Assembly (NCBI GenBank): GCA_964573705.1
Contig: CAZNLT010000194.1
Location: 1-10,237, forward strand
Direction: 5' to 3'
DNA: 10,237 nucleotides
DNA from: JAABSQ01 sp964573705
GTDB lineage: Bacteria > Desulfobacterota > Desulfobacteria > Desulfobacterales > Desulfococcaceae
Each line of letters starts with the position of its first letter. The stretch's first letter is position 1. Positions 5,892 through 10,237 of the stretch are shown here, piece by piece. A model generated the notes under the pieces. That model had not been told where the DNA came from. It did not search any database and worked only from the letters and a program-made list of their open reading frames with translations. The position numbers and the translations under genes are program-made.

Positions 5892-6752
5892 TCAGTCCGC
5901 GCCCATGCGCCGGCTGATGTAGAGATTGGCCAGGGCCAGCAGAGAGGTGGACACGATCAACAGAAAGGAGACCGCATTGATGACCGGGGTGGAGCCGTCG
6001 CGGACCTGAAGGTAAAGATTGATGGGCAGGGTGGTTTCGGAGCCGACCAGAAACAGGGTGGTGTTGAAGTTTTCAAAGGACATCAGAAAGGCGATGGCCG
6101 CCGCACTCAGGATGGCCGGTTTCAAAAACGGCAGGGTGATGCAGCGGATGACCTGAAATCGGGTGGCGCCCAGGTTGAGGGCCGCCTCCTCCAGACTCGG
6201 GTCGAATTTGCGCAGCCGGGCCGAAACGATCAGGGTGGTCAGGGTGGAGATGAAAGAAAACTGACCCAGCACCACCAGCCAGAACCCCGGCCGAAAGAGC
6301 CCCACATCGATTCCCCGGGTCTCTTCGAAGTACAGCCCCAGGGTGTTGGAAAAGAGCAGAATCGAAATCCCGAGAATCACCCCCGGCACCACCAGGGGCG
6401 CCAGCATCAGAAAATAGAGTCCCTGTTTGAACCGGAAGTTTTCCTGCTCAAACAAAAAGGCGCCGCAAATTCCCACCAGGGTCGACAACAGGGTGACGAA
6501 AAAGGCGGTTCGAAAGCTGACCCAGATGGAGTCCAGAATGATCGCATCATGAAACAGCCCCACCCGATGGCCCAGGTCCCCGAAAAACCATTCCAATGTG
6601 AACCCCTTCCAGGGCAGGGCCGGAAACTGGGAGTCGTTGAAGGCGAGCACGCAGGTGACCGCCAGGGGCGCAAACAGAAACACGAAAAAGAAGACCGCAT
6701 ACAGCTTGAAGGCCAGGGTGTAGGCTCGGGAATTGGGCAGGGATCGGATCAC
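5892..6752 (-). CDS. potC: Pot-type ABC transporter permease, PotC-like
   Basis: A 286-residue inner-membrane permease with about six predicted membrane segments (first at about residues 15-37, last at 261-280). The cytoplasmic EAA loop that docks the ATPase is clear: EEAALNLGATRFQVIRCITLP (residues 188-208). Length and order match the PotC subunit of spermidine/putrescine importers. The start is taken as GTG 6750-6752, four bases after the potB stop; no ATG is available before the first membrane segment, and the SD is weak. It is the last gene of the binding protein-ATPase-permease-permease operon. The substrate is not set by the permease sequence, so the symbol denotes family rather than proven polyamine transport. 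Confidence 0.9.
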   Translation of the reverse strand: MIRSLPNSRAYTLAFKLYAVFFFVFLFAPLAVTCVLAFNDSQFPALPWKGFTLEWFFGDLGHRVGLFHDAIILDSIWVSFRTAFFVTLLSTLVGICGAFLFEQENFRFKQGLYFLMLAPLVVPGVILGISILLFSNTLGLYFEETRGIDVGLFRPGFWLVVLGQFSFISTLTTLIVSARLRKFDPSLEEAALNLGATRFQVIRCITLPFLKPAILSAAAIAFLMSFENFNTTLFLVGSETTLPINLYLQVRDGSTPVINAVSFLLIVSTSLLALANLYISRRMGAD

Positions 6753-6756
6753 CTGT

Positions 6757-7626
6757 TCACCGAATCACATCGTTGAGTTTCTGCCGGGTCAGGGTCAGCC
6801 CGATCCAGATGATGCCGGAAGACAGCACCAGCAGCAGAAACCCGAAGGCCGAGCCCTGATTCCAGTTGAAGCTGGCGATGAACTGGTTGTAGATCTGCTC
6901 GGTGAACCAGAGGGAATTTTTGCCGCCAATCAGATTGGGGGTGAGATAATTGCCCAGGGTCAGCATGAAGACCACGATGGCCCCGGAGGTGATGCCGGGC
7001 ATGGCATGGGGGATGATAATCCGCATAAAGATGGACGGGATCGACCCGCCCAGGTCATAGGCCGCCTCGATGAGGCTGTCGTCGAGGCTCTCCAGCACCG
7101 AGACCAGAGGCACCACCATGAACAGCAGGGAGGTGTAGACCAGCCCCATGATCATGGCCGCGTCATTGTAAAGCATCTCCACCGGCCGGTCCAGCACCCC
7201 GAGGCTGAGCAGCAGGTGGTTGATCACCCCGCTCTCCCGCAGAAGAATCATCCATCCGTAGACCCGGACCAGTTCGCTCACCCAGAAGGGCATCAGGGTC
7301 AGCACCATCAGCATCCCCTGAAACCGGGGATGGACCACCTTGGTGATGTAAAAAGCCAGGGGCAGGGCCACCGCCAGGGTGATGCCGGTCACCAGCACCG
7401 CATAAACGGCGGTGCGGACAAAGGTGTTCCAGTAAATCGGCTCCCGAAAGAAGGAAAGGTAATTGGCGAGGCTCCAGACCGATTCCCGAAACCCGCTTCG
7501 CACCCGCAGGGACATGATCAGCAGATCGATATGGGGCAGGATGATGAGCAGAAACAGCCAGAGCAGGACCGGGGTGAGAAACAGGACCAGGGTCCAGGAA
7601 ATCCGCTGCCGGCCCGACCCGTTCAT
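6757..7626 (-). CDS. potB: Pot-type ABC transporter permease, PotB-like
   Basis: A 289-residue inner-membrane permease. A first membrane segment lies at about residues 11-32, a long periplasmic stretch with SLANYLSFF follows, and several more hydrophobic segments end near residue 280. The EAA loop is EAAYDLGGSIPSIFMRIIIP (residues 187-206) followed by HAMPG, the form usual in PotB. TLMPFWVSELVRVYGW (110-125) also matches the PotB family. ATG 7624-7626 overlaps the potA stop as ATGA, so translation is coupled to the ATPase. It pairs with the PotC-like protein to form the channel. Confidence 0.92.
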   Translation of the reverse strand: MNGSGRQRISWTLVLFLTPVLLWLFLLIILPHIDLLIMSLRVRSGFRESVWSLANYLSFFREPIYWNTFVRTAVYAVLVTGITLAVALPLAFYITKVVHPRFQGMLMVLTLMPFWVSELVRVYGWMILLRESGVINHLLLSLGVLDRPVEMLYNDAAMIMGLVYTSLLFMVVPLVSVLESLDDSLIEAAYDLGGSIPSIFMRIIIPHAMPGITSGAIVVFMLTLGNYLTPNLIGGKNSLWFTEQIYNQFIASFNWNQGSAFGFLLLVLSSGIIWIGLTLTRQKLNDVIR

Positions 7627-8726
7627 GCCGATTTATCCTTCGGGGCTTCAAAGCAGATGGCGGCCCGGGGGTCCCACCCGACCTCGATCCGGTCCCCTTC
7701 CTGAATATGATCGTACTGTCGGTTCTGGGGAAGGGCGATCAGAAGTTCGGCGCCGTTCTGATCGGTCGGCATCGCCAGAATCCGGCTGTTGGCGCCGTCA
7801 AAAAGAATCGCCTTGACCGCCACCTCGAATCGGTTGAGACGGGCCAGACTCGGGTCCGGCTGAATCATCATGGCCTCGGGCCGAATGAACACCTCCACCT
7901 CGGTCCCCTCGGAAAAAACCGTTTCCGAATGAACGGAAAGACGCCGACCGCCCTCCGCCTGAACCTGCATGTGGTCGGCCTTGCCAGCCGCCGCCCGGCC
8001 GGTCCAGACATTGTTCTCGCCCACGAACCGGGCCACGAACGGAGTGGCCGGGCGGTGGTAGAGGTTCCGGGGGGTGTCCACCTGCTCGAACCGGCCCCGG
8101 TTCATGACCGCCACATAGTCCGACATCACCAGGGCCTCGGACTGATCATGGGTGATATAGACGAAGGTGGTGCCGACCTCATCCTGAAGCTTTTTGAGTT
8201 CCACCTTCATCTGCTCCCGCAGCTTCAGGTCGAGGGCCCCCAACGGCTCGTCCAGGAGCAACACGGCCGGATCGAGCACCAGGCACCGGGCGATGGCCAC
8301 CCGCTGCTTCTGGCCGCCGGAAAGCTGGTCGATCCGCTTGGGGCCGAAGCCGGGCAGGCCGACCCGGTCCAGGATCTGCTCCACCTTGTCCCGAATCTCC
8401 GTCTTTTTTCCCCCCCGCCGCTCCAGGCCGAAGGCGATGTTGCGCGCCACCGTCATCATGGGAAAAAGGGCCAGGTGCTGAAAGATAAGGTTGACCGGCC
8501 GCCGGTTGGGGGGCACCCCGAGAACATCTTCGCCGCGGATGGCGATCTCCCCCTCAGTGGGCGCGGTGAACCCGGCGATCATCCGCAGGAGGGTGGTCTT
8601 GCCGCATCCGGAGGGCCCCAGAATGGAAAAGAACCGACCCCGGGCCACATCGAAGGAGACCGCGTCCACTGCGGTGAAGGTGTCGAACCGTTTGGTGATG
8701 CGGCGTACCGAAAGATCGATGTCCAT
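7623..8726 (-). CDS. potA: Pot-type ABC transporter ATP-binding protein, PotA-like
   Basis: A 367-residue ATPase that energises the importer on the cytoplasmic side. All nucleotide-binding motifs are intact: Walker A GPSGCGKTT (residues 37-45), Q-loop Gln83, signature LSGGQKQR (135-142), Walker B VLLLDEP (155-161), D-loop GALD and the H-loop His193 in YITHDQSEAL. The C-terminal part (about 235-367) has the regulatory TOBE-type region with FIRPEAM (280-286), as in PotA. The open frame continues to 9029, but the added residues lie over the binding-protein gene and look unlike protein. ATG 8724-8726 gives the family N-terminus MDIDLSVRRITKRF. No SD precedes it; the upstream bases are CUCUCUUU in the mRNA, and a strong hairpin ends 21 bases before the ATG. 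Its stop overlaps potB. Confidence 0.95.
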   Translation of the reverse strand: MDIDLSVRRITKRFDTFTAVDAVSFDVARGRFFSILGPSGCGKTTLLRMIAGFTAPTEGEIAIRGEDVLGVPPNRRPVNLIFQHLALFPMMTVARNIAFGLERRGGKKTEIRDKVEQILDRVGLPGFGPKRIDQLSGGQKQRVAIARCLVLDPAVLLLDEPLGALDLKLREQMKVELKKLQDEVGTTFVYITHDQSEALVMSDYVAVMNRGRFEQVDTPRNLYHRPATPFVARFVGENNVWTGRAAAGKADHMQVQAEGGRRLSVHSETVFSEGTEVEVFIRPEAMMIQPDPSLARLNRFEVAVKAILFDGANSRILAMPTDQNGAELLIALPQNRQYDHIQEGDRIEVGWDPRAAICFEAPKDKSA

Positions 8727-8747
8727 AAAGAGAGTACGGTGGAATCT

Positions 8748-8787
8748 GCCCGGGCCCCTTTCTCCGAATAGAGAAAGTGGCCCGGGC
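8748..8787 (-). other. Very stable intercistronic hairpin between binding-protein and ATPase genes
   Basis: Arms 8748-8764 (GCCCGGGCCCCTTTCTC) and 8771-8787 (GAGAAAGTGGCCCGGGC) pair over 17 positions with a single mismatch around a 6-base loop. The structure fills most of the 71-base gap. On the minus strand it is followed by AGATTCC, not a T-run, so it is not a standard intrinsic terminator. Hairpins at this place in binding-protein operons (for example malE-malF) block 3' exonucleases and let the binding protein be made in excess; the same role is inferred here. Confidence 0.75.
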
Positions 8788-8797
8788 GAACGGATGA

Positions 8798-9865
8798 TTA
8801 CTGGGCGGCCTTGACTTTGTCGAGAATCTTGCCTTCCATCTGCTCCAACTGTGCCGGCACCGGCGGATACCAGTTGATGTTGTCGATGTCCGCCTCGGAA
8901 AAAGAGCGCTCGAAATTGGCCCGCACATCCGGCTGGGCCATCTGAATGGCGCCCTTGGAGGCGGTGCCGTATTTTTCCATATTGGTGAAGACGGCCGCGT
9001 TTTCGGGTTTCAGCATGAAGTTGATCCACTTGTAGGCGGCCTCGGTGTTTTCGGCCTTGGCCGGAATGGCGAAGGTATCGATCCAGCCGAGGGCCCCGCT
9101 TTTCGGGGCCACGAAGTCGATATCGGGATTTTCCTCATGCAGCTTCCAGCCGCCGTTGTCCCAGCCCATGGCCACATGAACCTCTTCGGACCGGATGGCC
9201 TGGAGCAGGGCGTCGCCGTTGGCCCAGTACATCTTGACCAGGGGTTTGGCCTCGATCAGCTTCCGGCCCACCTTATCCATCAGGGCTTTGTAGGCTTCGG
9301 GGTCATCATACAGGGCGAAGGGGTCCTCCCCCATGCCGAAGGCGACCCCGATCAGGGTCGGGCGTTTGAGCCGGTAGCTGATCCGGCCCTTGTATTTGTC
9401 GTTCAAAAGAGCGGTGTAGTCCTTGGCTTCGGGGGCGTGTTTTTTGTTCACGATCAACCCGGAGGTGCCGTAGACATGGGGAACCGCATAGCTTTTGCCG
9501 TCCACCTCGGTGTTCTTTTTCACCGCCTCGAGCATGGAGCCCACCACCTGATCGGACGCGATCTTGCCGTAATCGATGGGCTGGTAGAGCCCGAACTCGG
9601 CCTGAACCGAAGCGATCCGGTCCTGGCTCGGCTGGGCCAGGTCGAAACCGGCGCCCCGGGTGGCCCGCAGCTTGGCGATCATCTCCTCGTTGTTGGAGTA
9701 GGTCGGCTTCACCGTAATGCCGGTCTCCTTCTCAAACTTGTCGATCAGCTCCTTGGGCGCGTACCCTTTCCAGGTAAGCAGTTCCAGGGTTTCGGCGGCA
9801 TGGACCACCGACACCAAGGTGAGTACGATAGCCATCATGGTCCAAAATCCGATCCAGCGTTTCAT
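8798..9865 (-). CDS. potD: Periplasmic substrate-binding protein, PotD/PotF-like
   Basis: A 355-residue secreted binding protein. Signal peptide: MKRWIGFWTMM, a hydrophobic core, and VVHA-AE with cleavage likely after residue 24. The mature start LELLTWKGYAPKELIDKFEKETGI matches the PotD/PotF opening, and the C-terminal lobe keeps GWIDTFAIPAKAENTEAAYKWINFML (residues 260-285), where Trp261 and Asp263 align with the PotD polyamine contacts Trp255 and Asp257. However, the segment aligned with the PotD acidic pair Asp168/Glu171 reads YRLKRPTLIGVAF (164-176), with no acids, so the ligand may not be a simple polyamine. The open frame runs to 9913, but ATG 9863-9865 gives the signal peptide and has a strong SD (AAGGAGG, 6 bases upstream). 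It is the first gene of the transporter operon. Confidence 0.92.
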   Translation of the reverse strand: MKRWIGFWTMMAIVLTLVSVVHAAETLELLTWKGYAPKELIDKFEKETGITVKPTYSNNEEMIAKLRATRGAGFDLAQPSQDRIASVQAEFGLYQPIDYGKIASDQVVGSMLEAVKKNTEVDGKSYAVPHVYGTSGLIVNKKHAPEAKDYTALLNDKYKGRISYRLKRPTLIGVAFGMGEDPFALYDDPEAYKALMDKVGRKLIEAKPLVKMYWANGDALLQAIRSEEVHVAMGWDNGGWKLHEENPDIDFVAPKSGALGWIDTFAIPAKAENTEAAYKWINFMLKPENAAVFTNMEKYGTASKGAIQMAQPDVRANFERSFSEADIDNINWYPPVPAQLEQMEGKILDKVKAAQ

Positions 9866-9915
9866 CTGCAACCTCCTTTTTTTTGGATGGAATAACAAGT
9901 AAACCGATCCCACTA

Positions 9916-9946
9916 ATTAGATTTTTCCTACCACAACTAACGTCAA
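9916..9946 (-). promoter_or_regulatory. Tentative promoter of the transporter operon
   Basis: On the minus strand TTGACG (9946-9941) matches the -35 consensus at five of six positions, and TCTAAT (9921-9916) matches the -10 box at five of six, but the spacer is 19 bases, longer than ideal. Transcription would start near 9909, some 45 bases before the ATG of the binding-protein gene. It is the best candidate in the region, yet an alternative sigma factor cannot be excluded. Confidence 0.35.
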
Positions 9947-10015
9947 CGGTCCAGCATCAAACCGGCTTTTTTTGTGATTTTTTACCGGTTGTCGGCATTG
10001 AAGTGGTTCACAGAT

Positions 10016-10027
10016 TTAACATGTTAA
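10016..10027. repeat. Perfect 12-bp palindrome TTAACATGTTAA
   Basis: TTAACATGTTAA equals its own reverse complement and is followed by a partial third copy of the half-site (TGTTAG, 10028-10033). It lies about 150 bases upstream of the binding-protein gene and about 130 bases downstream of the RHS fragment stop. It could be a regulator site for the transporter operon, though it is far from the candidate promoter. Confidence 0.25.
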
Positions 10028-10157
10028 TGTTAGGTTTTGATGAGGGGCGAAAATAGTGAGCAGGGGGCAGCGGCCCCAAGAACTTTTTAAACTACCTTCT
10101 TTATTTGAGCGGAGCATCGGGCAATCCGGTGGGGTGGGCGCTTCATATCACTATTTT

Positions 10158-10237
10158 TTACCCGGCGGGCGCCCCATCATGTTCCGCGTACTCCTTGGCC
10201 GTAAGAAGCCCCGTGGCCGCATCGTAATGCCACCGGG
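10158..10237 (-). CDS. C-terminal end of an RHS/YD-repeat protein (5' part beyond window), possibly a remnant
   Basis: Only the last 25 codons are visible, ending at TAA 10158-10160. The frame reads WHYDAATGLLTAKEYAEHDG and then APAG-stop. YDAATGLLTAKEYA is a strong match to the YD (RHS) repeat pattern (Y-D-x-x-T-G-x-L-x-x-x-x-Y), found in large cell-surface or secreted proteins, some of them polymorphic toxins. Normally more repeats or a conserved core follow such a motif; here the protein stops 11 residues later. It may therefore be a truncated or frameshifted gene end rather than an intact protein. The match is short, so the call rests on one repeat. Confidence 0.5.
   Translation of the reverse strand, partial: RWHYDAATGLLTAKEYAEHDGAPAG

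Larger units (their letters stand above)
9866..10157. other. Non-coding region upstream of the transporter operon, with phased A-tracts
   Basis: About 290 bases with no supported gene. The notable element is AACCGG (9960-9965) facing CCGGTT (9985-9990), enclosing T7 (9967-9973) and T6 (9978-9983) runs whose centres are about 10.5 bases apart, the spacing that bends DNA. They lie about 20-40 bases upstream of the candidate -35 box, so they might act like an UP element or bend. A GGGGC/GCCCC stem near 10062-10075 is short. AT-rich and GC-rich patches alternate, which fits a junction between the RHS fragment and the transporter operon. Confidence 0.4.

Noticed and set aside
5856..8771. Three long plus-strand reading frames opposite the transporter genes (5856-6776, 6733-7704, 7707-8771)
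   Set aside because: Each lies opposite a well-supported transporter gene and is dominated by Gln, His, Gly and Asp, the reverse of hydrophobic membrane-protein codons. No start signals or domains.
8748..8787. The strong hairpin as an intrinsic terminator of the binding-protein gene
   Set aside because: No T-run follows the stem on the minus strand, and the downstream ATPase has no promoter of its own that I can see.
8727..9029. N-terminal extension of the ATPase gene to 9029
   Set aside because: The added 101 residues overlap the binding-protein gene in another frame and have no similarity to PotA; the family N-terminus begins at the ATG at 8726.
9866..9913. N-terminal extension of the binding protein to 9913
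   Set aside because: The shorter start at 9865 has a strong SD and a proper signal peptide; the extension would place 16 residues before it and would translate the SD itself.
10016..10117. 33-codon minus-strand ORF between the RHS fragment and the transporter operon
   Set aside because: It has an ATG and stop but no SD, no recognisable motif and unusual composition; too short to support without conservation.

Overview
The window looks like a chromosomal segment of a GC-rich anaerobe, most likely a deltaproteobacterium of the Desulfobacterota (Desulfobacterales-like). This placement is an inference from gene content: two futalosine-pathway menaquinone genes, a Memo-family protein of the AmmeMemoRadiSam type, a car operon, and an RHS/YD-repeat fragment at the right edge. 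No rRNA or other taxonomic marker is present. Every gene supported here lies on the minus strand, so transcription runs from high to low coordinates. No tRNA, rRNA, CRISPR array, insertion sequence or integrase was seen.

Right edge (about 9866-10237): the last 80 bases read as the C-terminal end of an RHS/YD-repeat protein. About 290 bases of non-coding DNA follow, with phased A-tracts and small palindromes. Next (5892-9865) is a four-gene ABC importer operon of the polyamine (Pot) type: periplasmic binding protein, ATPase and two permeases. A very strong hairpin fills the gap between the binding protein and the ATPase. The permease and ATPase genes overlap or nearly abut. The binding protein has a PotD-like fold signature but seems to lack the PotD acidic pair that holds a polyamine amine, so the substrate is open.

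Middle (2501-5731): a promoter region rich in palindromes (5789-5871) precedes a Memo-family gene (amrB), a TetR-family regulator and futalosine hydrolase (mqnB). These three are joined by two successive ATGA stop/start overlaps. After 131 bases comes mqnD, which makes 1,4-dihydroxy-6-naphthoate. The arrangement ties a Memo protein and a TetR regulator to menaquinone biosynthesis.

Left (1-2492): a well-formed sigma70 promoter lies about 200 bases upstream of carA. It is preceded by two direct repeats 20 bases apart. The leader encodes a possible 17-residue peptide with a good ribosome binding site and an Arg-Arg pair, and then a weak hairpin with a T-run. The operon runs carA, a small BamE/SmpA-like lipoprotein, carB (cut by the window edge). 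The lipoprotein gene between the two subunits of carbamoyl-phosphate synthetase is the oddest feature of this end.

I did not find an obviously new multi-gene system such as a defence island. The best leads are the amrB-tetR-mqnB coupling with its palindromic promoter, the carA-lipoprotein-carB order with its leader peptide, and the Pot-like transporter with an altered binding pocket.
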